64,000 nt of DNA from Symbiodinium natans (lineage: Eukaryota > Sar > Dinophyceae > Suessiales > Symbiodiniaceae): NCBI GenBank assembly GCA_905221605.1, contig CAJNDS010001446.1, positions 77,501-141,500 on the forward strand, given 5' to 3'. The notes beneath the pieces were generated by a model, which was given only the letters and a program-made list of their open reading frames with translations, did no database searches and was not told the origin of the DNA. Both the position numbers and the translations under genes were made by a program. Of this stretch, positions 23,101-33,200 are shown in pieces (the first letter of the stretch is position 1; each line of letters opens with the position of its first letter).

Positions 23101-24894
23101 TCAAGCCACATATGCTCTAAAGCATTGCTTACACCTAGGATGCAAAACTGCAGGTCGCTCATGGCATCGCCCATACTGTACAGACAACGCCCTTCCACAT
23201 ATCAAATGTGCTCCTGCTTCATCAGCGGTTAGGTGGATGACTCTCGACTGGCGGTGCCTGAAGTACGTTGCATCACCTGGCAGCCGCCGCTCATCCACTC
23301 TGCCCGGCCACCTCTCCATAGTCCTGGCGACGGCCTGCTCATCTTCTGAGTGGTCACGTTCCTCTTCGTCGACCGAGGAGCCCGAAGACGACGCCATATC
23401 ATCCTCGGAGTGAGGTGGATCCTCCTCATCGGACCTCTCACATTCCTCTGCCAGCTGTTGCCCTCTTGGGTTGTCAGGCATGAACTTCCCAGAGCGGACC
23501 TCACGCAGCATCGACGCCATGGCCCTGAGGGGGGCCGACTGAGCATCGACTTCATAGATGAGCTCCGTGCCCACACCGGCAGACTTCGAAGTATGATAGC
23601 CTAAGATGGCCCTTTGGTCCCTTGGCAGACCACGTTTGCTGGCCCATGAGAGGATTGTTCTTTTGCACGAATGCGTACCCACATTGTTCAAGTACTCATC
23701 GGGGCCCACTCCCTGGGCAAGCAGGCTCCTGAGCCACACACAAGCCTGGTCGCACGGCAGAGGCACATTCCTCCAGGTCCCGTTGGAACCCGGACACGGC
23801 AGGAGGGGCGAATCCTCGTGGATACGAATCCCACATTCTTCCATGACATCGATCCAAGCATCGGCCCACCTGAGACCCGACAGACCCAAAGCACAAGCTG
23901 CCATCGGCAAGAACCTAACCTTCCTCTCGAGGGAGAAGCTGGTCTTGCTCCTCGAAACGTGGACCTCGAGATATGCTGAGATCAGGCGCACAAAAAGGAG
24001 CTTGCACACACGCTGGGCATCGGAGAACCTGGCTCTCGCGTGCACTAGGAAAAGGAAAAAGCCCGCTGCCATCCTATCTTGCAGGGACCTCCCTTCAAGA
24101 CCACAGCAAATTCTCTCAAGCAGCGCAACATGTTCGACTTTCAAGGGGTTTCGTTGAAGGAGCTTCCTCTTCTGCAAGAAAAGCCGAGCTGCCAGGCCCC
24201 GAACACGACCCGACTCCAAAATCTCATCAACACCCTTCAAGCCCACAACATACTTTGCGAAGGCAAAAGCGGAGAGAACACTCTTCAAGGAAGTCGGTGC
24301 AGCTTTGTCCTTCACATCATCGAAGTAAGAATACACAAGAGGCTCAGCGGCAGGAAAAACTATCGCAGTCTTGCCCGAAGCCCAGGCAACATACCTCATA
24401 AGAGCATTCGCACGCGAGTGCAAAGTAGACGTTGCTTTCACTGCCAAGGCATCTGCCACGCTGTTCAGAAAAGGACCAGTACCCAACCCTGCTGCCTTCG
24501 AAGCATGGAAATCACGTGCAAGTCCAAAGGCAAGGGGCTCAACAAGAATGATGCGCTGCCACTTCGCAACAGCAAGGCTGCGTTCCTCACTCTGGAGATC
24601 AATCCAAGCCTTGGGGTTCGAGTCGTACTTGCTGAAACGAGCCATCTTTTCAGCAATCTTAACAAGTCCAGAAGACTTAGAAAAAGGCTCGGAACCCTCA
24701 GCTGATTCAGGCTTCTCAAGTTCACACAAAGGCAAGGGACCTCTAGGAACCAGCTTTCTCTTTGCCGGCTGACTCACAAGGCCAATCTCCCAGGGTTGCT
24801 GCCACACGCTAGCATGATCCCTCAGGCATGACTGCAAGTGCAGGGAATACTCAGTGTGATTATCAAAAGCCATGAATGCCCAAAACCGGGACAC
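23101..24894 (-). CDS. tyrosine recombinase of the DIRS-type element
   Basis: 597 codons, ATG at 24894 (MSRFWAFMAF). The catalytic half has the tyrosine-recombinase signature in order: Arg in VHARARFSDAQR, then THSCKRTILSWASK with His and a Lys where HxxR is usual, then His in LGYHTSK, and the presumed nucleophile Tyr in LIYEVDAQ about 20 residues later. An N-terminal helical domain (~residues 90-250) would be the core-binding part. The C-terminal ~130 residues are acidic (DEEDPPHSEDD, SVDEEERDHSEDE) followed by a Cys/His tail. Known role: integration of a DNA circle at a short matching sequence without target duplication, in agreement with the ends seen here. It is the first gene in the element. 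Confidence 0.85.
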   Translation of the reverse strand: MSRFWAFMAFDNHTEYSLHLQSCLRDHASVWQQPWEIGLVSQPAKRKLVPRGPLPLCELEKPESAEGSEPFSKSSGLVKIAEKMARFSKYDSNPKAWIDLQSEERSLAVAKWQRIILVEPLAFGLARDFHASKAAGLGTGPFLNSVADALAVKATSTLHSRANALMRYVAWASGKTAIVFPAAEPLVYSYFDDVKDKAAPTSLKSVLSAFAFAKYVVGLKGVDEILESGRVRGLAARLFLQKRKLLQRNPLKVEHVALLERICCGLEGRSLQDRMAAGFFLFLVHARARFSDAQRVCKLLFVRLISAYLEVHVSRSKTSFSLERKVRFLPMAACALGLSGLRWADAWIDVMEECGIRIHEDSPLLPCPGSNGTWRNVPLPCDQACVWLRSLLAQGVGPDEYLNNVGTHSCKRTILSWASKRGLPRDQRAILGYHTSKSAGVGTELIYEVDAQSAPLRAMASMLREVRSGKFMPDNPRGQQLAEECERSDEEDPPHSEDDMASSSGSSVDEEERDHSEDEQAVARTMERWPGRVDERRLPGDATYFRHRQSRVIHLTADEAGAHLICGRALSVQYGRCHERPAVLHPRCKQCFRAYVA

Positions 24895-24957
24895 ACCCCC
24901 CCTTCACTCACGGAATTTGGGCAGGCAAGAGGCAACGCACTGAGGGCCGAGCAGGGC

Positions 24958-25374
24958 TCAAGAAGTCAGTGTCAAATGAAGGCTCAAACAAGTATGCGGC
25001 CAGCGCGCAACAGCCACGAGGGAAGCCCAAGACCCTTGAGGGAGAAAGAGGAGCAAGCGAGCTCCGTCGGAGCGGCTGAGTAAAACGCCGCGAAGGTTAC
25101 CCTCCAAGATGTACGTATACAAATTGGGGCTTTCTTGGGAGTACTCAAGAAGGCGGTCGAAGTAGAACGAACGCGGGCGCAAACGAAGTGCAAGGAAAGT
25201 TGCAGGCCCAGGATGCTGAAGAGGCTCGGAAGCCTCGGACTCGCTGCTCCCACTGGGGGAAGAAAGCATCCGCCACCCCCGCGGGGTGGCTTGCACGGGC
25301 CCTAACGGCACTGGTTGAAAGGGGGGGCCCGTTTGGAAAAGAAGAACCTGTTGAGGACCCGCAGAGTTACTCAA
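24958..25374 (-). CDS. possible small leader ORF of the DIRS-type element
   Basis: A 138-codon minus frame between A1 and the recombinase gene (MSNSAGPQQVLLFQTG...). It has no recognised motif. It is Leu/Ser-rich and ends 64 nt before the recombinase ATG. It may be leader sequence that happens to be open, or an N-terminal piece of the recombinase gene in another frame. Confidence 0.2.
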   Translation of the reverse strand: MSNSAGPQQVLLFQTGPPFQPVPLGPVQATPRGWRMLSSPSGSSESEASEPLQHPGPATFLALRLRPRSFYFDRLLEYSQESPNLYTYILEGNLRGVLLSRSDGARLLLFLPQGSWASLVAVARWPHTCLSLHLTLTS

Positions 25375-25386
25375 GAACTGGGCCCA

Positions 25387-25636
25387 AAGAAATTTCCTTG
25401 CTTTGCTGACTGCTGAGCCAAGCTTTGGAATGCAAGCGAAATTTCAATCACAAATTTAAACAATCCTGAAAACACATGTCCCAAGAATGTGTCATGCATG
25501 CATAAGCAAAATGCTGGTGAGTATTAAAATTCCAAACTTTTTGTTCTGGCCCAAAATTGCTTAAAGATACTATCCGACAAACAATTTTGGTTTTGGTGCA
25601 ACTATAAGGCAACGTCATGCAAGCATGAAGTATAGC
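25387..25636 (-). repeat. A1 terminal repeat of the DIRS-type element
   Basis: 250 bp matching A2 (16950-17200) with about one substitution and one indel. It is the 5' end of the element on the minus strand and borders E2 at 25637. Confidence 0.9.
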
Positions 25637-26975
25637 GTACCGCGGTCGGCTTGGGTTCCACACGGAGTAATCAGCCTAAGCAGCCGACCCAGTCGGCCGA
25701 GGGAAAGTTTTGCTCGGGCTCCACATGAGCAGTAGCCTGAGTCAACGACTCTGCCCCCGTTGGTCGCACAGTTAACTTAACCAAGGCCTATCCCACACAG
25801 CAAATGGGGGGGACCAATCCGCGAAAGGTGCAGAGATGCTGTTGGCCGCTTGTTGGCCACTATGTCTTTACATCCACCCATGTCATAGGGCATGTGTACC
25901 AGAGGTGTTTGCAGCCAAGACGGCTGGGTCGGAAGTGCCGGCAGGAGGAGGCGCGGAAGAGCATAGGAAGAGTCCACACACCCAACAGGTTAGCTCGGCG
26001 AAGCACAAGGCCGACACACCGAAATGAAGCCATTCAGGGCTGATGGCAACGCAGCCGGATTGCCAATGTAGGTCCTCAGAAACTAGCGCAGCACTGACTG
26101 AAATTGCCTTTCAGCGACCGACACAGGCGACGCTCCCGTGTAAGACGGGCCTTCAGGAGTTTGGATTAATGAAGGTGCTTATGCAAAAGTGCGCAAAGGA
26201 CCTAATGCTTGGTTGGCCACACTGGCCACATCACTCTGCGGCCACGGAGGCGACCAGGAGGCAAGACCGTGTCGTGGGTATAACATACGAAGCTTAGGGC
26301 TGGCCTGGGGAGGCACGCTCACATCATGCAGTGAGTGAATGACGGGAATTGCACCGTGGCACACAACAAGAGCGGTCGAGACAGCTTGCCGCAATTGCAA
26401 GTCTCGGGGTACCCAATGAGGGAGGCCGCAGTGCTCCAAACATGTTGTTCCTTCCGTCCTGAGGAGGTCGAGGGCGTCGTTCAGGATGCTAGGTCGCCTG
26501 GGCACAGCATTCCTGGCATGTACTACCAAGCTAGACCACATGACACACAATGAAGCTACATGGCGCTACACAGCGGGATTCCACATGGGGGCTACCTGAA
26601 GATCATATGCAGTCAGAGAATCATGCGCTCATGAACATCACTTTGAGCCATCATCCTTACATGAGCGTGTGTAGTCCAATGGACATACTTGGCACCATGG
26701 CCATGTTGTACGACAGCCCCTTGGCTCATACATGGGCACCATGTGCCACCTCATGAGACCCTCGTAGCCCATTGGCTGAGCAAACATTGCTCGTCTCATG
26801 CTACCTGTAACATGCAAAAACATGTGTGAGCGCAGGCTCAGGTCTTCTTTTTTCTTCTATCGTTGCGAACTGCATTCTCATCACCAGCTTGGCGCGTCCT
26901 TGCTTCAAGGCAACATTACGACGCCCATGGGACATGGGTTGCAGATATTGCAAACACATTTGCATTGTGGTCGGC
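25637..26975. other. non-coding part of E2 right of the DIRS-type element
   Basis: Aligns to E1 6917-7963, with ~300 bp (about 25893-26210) not present in E1. Only short chance frames are seen. Confidence 0.5.
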
Positions 26976-29735
26976 TCACGAACAAGGCCCCGTAACGTGA
27001 TCACGCGTTAAAGCGGAAAGACAACTGCGGGCATTGAAATTATGAGCACGGAGAAACATTTGAAGCCGCTCGCTAGCGGTGGGGCCCACTAGCCTGGTCA
27101 GGAGGGCCCAGTAGGACCCCATTTTCCGTGGCCCCAAGAGGCATGCCTGGGGCACCGGGAGGCAACAGTTGGCATCGAGGATGATGAGGTGGAAAGTTTC
27201 CGCCACCAGGCTGCTGCGTACCTGCTGCAGGGAGACTTCATCCTGGAAGTTGAAACCTGGTGGGACCCTTAGGCCCCATTGTTTCTCCCCGAGGTCCCTG
27301 CACTTAATGCCTGCAAGGGTGGCCCGGAGGACAATACGACAACATTGGAGAGCCAGGGAGATGCATGCAGCGGGAGGCAGGGCCGGGCCTTCCAACATGG
27401 CAGTCAATGGGACTGCGCGTTCCGCGACGACATAATGCGCTTGGCACAAACCATCCTCTCCAAGGGATACCCAAATAGAGCCGCTGTCGAAGACGCGGGC
27501 AAAGGCTGCAGGACATGCGGCAGCGCTTCGGACTTCGTTGACATTGTCGGCATCACTCTCCGCCAGCTTTATTAACACCAGGCTTGCAACAGGCTCCTCC
27601 CCTTTCAGGTGGTACACTTTGCGGAACCCACCTTTGAGCTCCGGTGCCCTGCTAGACCCCAAAACCGACAGGTTTCGCCCTTTCACATCCAGGACGAGGC
27701 GAAGGTCATTAGGGAACATATCATGGCCCGTCAAAAACCCTGATGCACGCAAGAGCTTTATTGATGGCCATGTCTCGACGTTGCTGGGAGTTGCGCCTTG
27801 AGTGACATCCTGATCCGGAGCAAGGGAGATGGCGGGGCCACTGCGCTGACTGGCCAAGCAATTTCCGCACATGTCAAAGTCGCACACCCTGCACCCCCAA
27901 AGCAAACGCCGCGTGGTGAACTCCCTTTTGCACACACTGCACCACCAATTTGGCTCAGGTGACCCAAAGGTGAACAACGGATGACCGGAGGGACACGTGG
28001 GTCGGGCATCAAGTCTGGCTAGAAAGGCCTCTGCGCTTTCCGGAGTGAGAGAGACGCCCTCTTCAGAAGAGGCGGAGCCACTTGAACGGCTGACCCCCTC
28101 CGGCTCACACCTCTTCCGCTTAGGAGTTGGCGGACGGGGCGGCAGTGGCTGACCACCAGGAAGCAGGGCTTCAGATGCGCTATGTACGTTGTCCAGGACC
28201 AAGACCTTAGTTTTCCCATCACAAGGAGGGGTTGCGGCTTGCTTAGAGAAGGCTTCGGCCCTTCGGGGAATGGAGCCTGGGCCGGTGAAGATAGGCCGTG
28301 AACTTATGGGGGTTACCACGCGTAGCTCACCAGGCGGCAACTCCTTCTTGGGTAAACCCGGAACACCTGCAGGCCCCATGAAGACTCGCCTTGGTCCTGG
28401 TCGGGCCTCGTCCTCCATAGTGCCAGTGGTTGCACCTTGGACAGAATTTCCCGGCACAACTGGACCTCTGGTTGACGGACACTTTGCACCGAGCTCGCTA
28501 GCCCCGGAAAAGTGAGGGGAGAGCACAAGGTTGTCACCTGCAGGGGCCCCAAGCGGCGAGCGAGAAGCCTGCTGCGCGGACGCATTAGGACCACAAGTGG
28601 AATGGCTTGTGGGCTCAGGGTTGGTCCTATCAGCATTTGATGCAGTGCTTTGGGCTTCAGCCCCAAAATCATTGGAGCGAGGGCTGTGAGGAGCCGAAAC
28701 TGGCCTACCAGGGGCATCCTGCCTCATAGTGAATTCCAGCTGCACCTCGGGAAACGGCACACGCACCGTTTCAGCATCCGAACTGCTAGGGGTAGGGCTA
28801 ACCTCACTCCTGAGGTAATCCTGTTGTCTGGCAACAGATACAGGTGGCACGCGTCGGCCACCAGGCTTGGGAACCACCTCAGAGGGCGCCCTATCCTTCG
28901 CATGCATCACGCTTGGGGAAGCTTCGGAGACACCAGGAAGGAAGGGCGGTGCGTCTCTTACACCGGCAGCATGACGCGCTGGATACCCAAGCTCATCCAC
29001 TGGTTCATGGCATGAAGTCATGGCATGGCTGAGACGGGGCACACGTGGTTGGGCATGCTGATGTGCTCTCAGCTTATCGGGCTTGGGTGGCCGTTCAGCG
29101 GGACCAGGGAGCGCACTCGAGTCATCATCTTCGACCAGACGAACCCTGACACGTCCAGGTGCACACTGTTCCGTTTCGCAAGGGGACTCAGCTCCCCCGC
29201 TCGACACAGCCCCAACATCTTTGGTCGCACACGATGCATCCCTATGCTGAACAGAAGGAGCGGACCCCATGTGCACATTATCATTATCAATTAAAATTTG
29301 GCCATCAGGTTTCTCAGGCACCAAATCTTCGGCTTCACTCCCACGTAGCGTTGCGCCAGACTGTGCTGCTAGGGAAGGGCCCACATTGACATGAGACCAG
29401 GCTGGACTCTTGACAGGCACGCAAAGCCCAGATCCTGAGGCCACGGGTTGACCTTCAGGTTTCTCAAACCCCAAATCAACGGGATCACTCCCACGTAGCG
29501 CAACATGAGACTGTGATGATTGGGCAGTGCCCATTCCTGTAGGGGCATCGGTAGCCTGGTAGCTAGGCCCACCAAGCTCAGCACTCGCAGCCTTCGAGGT
29601 TTGGCTGTCAGGTTTACTGTCAGCCAGCTCATCACTCTTGGCTGCGGATTGCCCCCTCTCCCCCCCTTTAACCCCAGGCACCGGGGCAGGTGCGGGCGGC
29701 GCTGCCTGAGGGTCAGGGCCCTTGGGAGTCGCCAT
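26976..29735 (-). CDS. element E protein with ZZ-like zinc finger, intact copy
   Basis: 919 codons, ATG at 29735. Residues 1-~580 are low-complexity, rich in Pro, Ser, Gly and Ala, with a basic cluster PTPKRKRCEPEG that could be a nuclear localisation signal. Residues ~595-645 form a zinc finger: CPSGH, CSVCKREF, CRVCDFDMCGNC, close in spacing to ZZ/C1-like fingers. The C-terminal ~270 residues resemble a degenerate protein-kinase fold: KGGFRKVYHLKG as a Gly-rich loop, SLVLIKLAE as a VAIK-like strand, HYVVAERAVPLTAMLEG as a hinge, and KCRDLGEKQWGLR where HRD would lie. That similarity is my reading, without alignment. Function is unknown; no transposase motif. E1 holds a broken copy. Confidence 0.6.
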   Translation of the reverse strand: MATPKGPDPQAAPPAPAPVPGVKGGERGQSAAKSDELADSKPDSQTSKAASAELGGPSYQATDAPTGMGTAQSSQSHVALRGSDPVDLGFEKPEGQPVASGSGLCVPVKSPAWSHVNVGPSLAAQSGATLRGSEAEDLVPEKPDGQILIDNDNVHMGSAPSVQHRDASCATKDVGAVSSGGAESPCETEQCAPGRVRVRLVEDDDSSALPGPAERPPKPDKLRAHQHAQPRVPRLSHAMTSCHEPVDELGYPARHAAGVRDAPPFLPGVSEASPSVMHAKDRAPSEVVPKPGGRRVPPVSVARQQDYLRSEVSPTPSSSDAETVRVPFPEVQLEFTMRQDAPGRPVSAPHSPRSNDFGAEAQSTASNADRTNPEPTSHSTCGPNASAQQASRSPLGAPAGDNLVLSPHFSGASELGAKCPSTRGPVVPGNSVQGATTGTMEDEARPGPRRVFMGPAGVPGLPKKELPPGELRVVTPISSRPIFTGPGSIPRRAEAFSKQAATPPCDGKTKVLVLDNVHSASEALLPGGQPLPPRPPTPKRKRCEPEGVSRSSGSASSEEGVSLTPESAEAFLARLDARPTCPSGHPLFTFGSPEPNWWCSVCKREFTTRRLLWGCRVCDFDMCGNCLASQRSGPAISLAPDQDVTQGATPSNVETWPSIKLLRASGFLTGHDMFPNDLRLVLDVKGRNLSVLGSSRAPELKGGFRKVYHLKGEEPVASLVLIKLAESDADNVNEVRSAAACPAAFARVFDSGSIWVSLGEDGLCQAHYVVAERAVPLTAMLEGPALPPAACISLALQCCRIVLRATLAGIKCRDLGEKQWGLRVPPGFNFQDEVSLQQVRSSLVAETFHLIILDANCCLPVPQACLLGPRKMGSYWALLTRLVGPTASERLQMFLRAHNFNARSCLSALTRDHVTGPCS

Positions 29736-30132
29736 TCAGCGGTCGTAGACTGCCAAATACCAAGCAATCACGCAGTGCGCGCACCAATGGTGGTTGTGAT
29801 TGATTCGGTACCTGATGCAACCGTTTCGGCCGCACTGCTGGCAAAGCTGTTGACAGGCCGGGATGGGAGGGTCCGGCTCGACAAGGGGCCCGTCTGTTGC
29901 ACGGCGACTGCACGTGGAGCTTATGGGGGGCTAACAAAGGCTGATGGCCAATAGCAGAAAAACCACACCCAGGCAAAAGCCAGAACAAAAGCACACACAG
30001 GGGGCCTCGGTGGCAACCTCGGGGCTGGAAGAGCCCAAATGCACAGGCGACTGGATCGCCGCTTGCCCGCGCCGGCGAGCTCCCATCCACTGCCTGCTTC
30101 ACGCAGGCAGCTTGCACAGGGCCTAAGGCCAA
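29736..30132 (-). pseudogene. Cys/His-rich ORF upstream of the E2 zinc-finger gene, frameshifted
   Basis: Counterpart of 11160-10765 in E1. The C-terminal part with CQQCGRNGCIRYRINHNHHW and WCAHC is preserved next to the TGAATG junction. The N-terminal frame (30132 on, ALGPVQAACVKQAV) runs into a different frame because of small indels near 29900-29930. Confidence 0.35.
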
Positions 30133-30225
30133 GGTTGAAGGCGGGGCCTGTTGAAGCAGAGCCTGTTAGCGCCCCAAACCCAGTGACAAATTATCGCACG
30201 GTGCAATGAGCCAGTGCTGCACTCA

Positions 30226-33200
30226 GTTTCTCCAATCGAGGTTTCTGCGACTCGAATCGGGAGATCCTCTAACGCAGGAAGCTCTTCAGCAATGGCTTCA
30301 CCAGGGAGTTCTTGGGGAACCTCAGGAGTAGCAACACTACTTTTCTCCAGTCCTGGAGGGTCTCTGATTTTACCTGTAACCGTCAATGACTTCGGCAATA
30401 CAAAGTCAGTAGTGGGCTCTTCTCTGGCTTTGGGCTTCCAGAAGAGAGCTTGCAATTCCTTCAGAGGTCCTACCTGCCAATGCTGCGAGGGTGGCAATCT
30501 TCTAACAGTGCGTACCTTCACTACACCGTCTTCTGTTGCCACAATGATTTCATTCGCCTCGGTGTCTCTACCTAGCCACAAAGCAATCTTCCAGGGCGTG
30601 TCTGCTTTTCGTGCTTTTGAAGGGGTAATGACCTTCGCTTGTACGCACTCTGCAAATGCGCACAATCCACCTTCATAGTTTCGGTTCCACCTACGAAGAT
30701 ACGATGTGAATCCGTCAGAATGCACGAGGTATCGGTTAATCAACCACTGCGCATGTTTGACTGCCCAAGGATACAACGCACTGTTGGAGTCAATCGCAAA
30801 ACCAGTGTTGTGCTCGACCTGATACAGTAGCGTACGCAATTGTCCGTACAATGTGCGTTGCATCTGTCCTACAGATCCACTTGACTGGGAATGTTCCTTT
30901 GGGGCTGCGCGCAGGCTCAATCCACCTAACTCAGAGCAAACACGTTGACATAATGCTTTGAGGGGACTCTCCTGGTCGTACTGCAATACGCCAAATGTCC
31001 TACCACATTCGAAGATGAATTTCTTCAGTTCGGCTACACTGTAGTCAATCTCACCTTTCGATGGGACAACGACAGCCATGCCCAATCCAGATATCACGTC
31101 AACTGCAGACAGAACCTTCTGCAGAGGCAAATCCTTGTTCGTGGCACTAAAGCAATAGTCCACTTGGATAACAGGCTGACGGTCAATCTGCTTCTTAGCT
31201 GGGCCATGTCTGCCTTTCGCCTTGACACAATGTGGGCACCAATCTCTAAACGGCAAATGAGTCAATTCGTGTTGTTTTCTTTCGGACGAAGAGGGTTCAC
31301 CAGGAACCTTCAATCCTTTCGGGACTCTCGCATGTCTGTCAGAGGTTTCCTGTTCAGTTCTCTCATACTCAATCGGAATGGGAACGAAAACAGAGAATCC
31401 TCTCCAAGCTTGAAACAAATCCCTACGAGGATCTTGTTCGGGTTCCTTCACAGTACCATCTTCATCACGAACAGAACACCAATAGTCCTCAATTTCTGTG
31501 CCATTCGATTCAGGGAACTGAGATTCCACAATGTATGTGTAGCGATCTGCCATCAGTGAATCGCCAAATTCGTTATCTCGCTTGGCATCAATCGGGGAAG
31601 GCTCATCATCAGGATGAACCAAATCAGTTCGTTTCTGGTGAATCATGCGAATCCAAAACGTAGGCAATTGAACCCAATAGTCAGTAGTTCGCTCCATTCC
31701 AGTCAATGGATCAGGAGTGTGGAAGAGCCGCAACAGATCTTCTTTCATCTTGTTGTCAAACACTTGAACAGAGCGCAATCTGCTCAAAATCGTGTTTTCA
31801 GAGTCCAAGGTCTCCAATACCTCGGTCCCTCGGCTCAACGCACGACGCTCAATGGAAGAACTACTGGGCTGTAGCGCTTCAGAACTGGGCTTCAATGCCT
31901 GCGAGGGCTCAGGCTTAGGTGATGTTTTGGGCTGAGGCTTCAATGCTGTCGAGGGCTGCGAAGTCTCCGGACGCTTCCGCAGCCTTTGCTTCAATGCAAC
32001 GCGAGTGCTCCCAGTCCACGTTCGATCATCCTTAGCCTTGGAGTCCTCCAATGAACGAAAATCCGCGTCAATCACCGTCTTACGGCTGCCATCCTTGTAG
32101 GACTTACGGGTCTCTCTCCTACCTGTCAATCTCTCTTCTTCTACGGGCATCTCTTTGCTCAATCTGCCAAGGTCAAACATGGCACTTCTGGGCTTCACGT
32201 GATGACGAATCAATTGATGTGTCTTGTCATCTACTTCCCAATAGTCCATGTGCTTGAAGTCTTGCTTCTTCCTACCTTTCTGTGCAGCAGCAATGAGCGA
32301 GGAGATCTTAGACACATGATCATAAGCAAGATCAGCAATGTCTGTTACACCGCGAAGTTCCACATCCAATGCTGTGAGGTCAATCTCTGTCATGAGAGAG
32401 TTAATCTCCAATTCGCTTTTGGGTGCATCGGACGATGAGAAAGGAATCACTGTAGGAGTAAGATACACCAATGTACCTTGACGAACAATGGGTACCGGAA
32501 GTCCTGTGGGAGTGATCAATGCCATGAAGTCGCGAGACATGACTGTCCAGAAATCTTGCAAGAGAAAACGAGAAACACTAACCAATGGAAACGGGATGTT
32601 TTCACACACATAAAACTGGATACACAATGAATGACCATTGCAATCGAGTTCAACAACTCTCTTGCCCAATATGTTGAGGGTTTTGCCTGAAATGCTCCTA
32701 AGAGCTGGACAATCAGAACCAACAGGGAGCAATGGGTAGTCCTCTGCGAACCATGGAGGACAGCAATTAGCAGATGCTCCGCTGTCGAACAAAATCCAAC
32801 TCTTGTCGACAATTCCAGACTGCAAGCGAAACTCTGCTAGCGTGTCTGAAGGTGGGTCAATCAGCGACTGACTGGACTGTTCAATGCGATTCAAACAGTC
32901 GTCGGTAGTCTGCTCAATGCTCTCAACTCTCGCTGGCACTCCGGTCGACAGAACACCAATGAGCATCAAAGCTCCAATGAACATCTTGCTCAGTAACCCA
33001 GGTTGTGATGGCCTTGCAATGCCACCTCGTACTCGCCTTTGAGATAGCAGTGGATTGGAGGAACTTGCGAGCTCTTCTGTCTCTCCAATCTCTTCTTCTC
33101 GGCTCTCAATGACAGGCGAAGTCATGACTGCCGCTGCAGTCTCAACTGCACCTGAGGCTCTGGCAATGTCTGTCTGAGGTTGGAGCAATGTTTGCGACTG

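Larger units (their letters stand above)
16614..25636 (-). mobile_element. DIRS/PAT-type tyrosine-recombinase retroelement with split direct repeats
   Basis: On the minus strand: A1 (25636-25387), tyrosine recombinase, Gag-like ORF, methyltransferase-like domain, RT-RNase H, B1 (17519-17201), A2 (17200-16950), 16-bp spacer, B2 (16933-16614). This A1-genes-B1-A2-B2 plan is the split-direct-repeat structure of PAT and Ngaro elements in the DIRS order. The internal B1/A2 junction equals the sequence formed if the two outer ends were joined, as expected for a circular intermediate. The outer ends are proved by the empty site in E1. There is no target duplication. One 1-nt frameshift is seen (near 20544); otherwise the ORFs are open and the repeats nearly identical, so the insertion looks recent. 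Confidence 0.9.
13811..30221. mobile_element. long element E, copy 2 (E2), carrying a DIRS-type insertion
   Basis: The left edge 13812-14025 matches the left part of U. The core 14026-16613 plus 25637-30184 is the duplicate of the E1 core. The right end holds only the first ~38 bp of the U right edge (30184-30221, to GTGCTGCA) before element C resumes at CTCA. The difference in right ends means E1 and E2 were not produced by one duplication of the region. The zinc-finger gene is intact here. The DIRS-type element 16614-25636 inserted after E1 and E2 separated. Confidence 0.65.
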
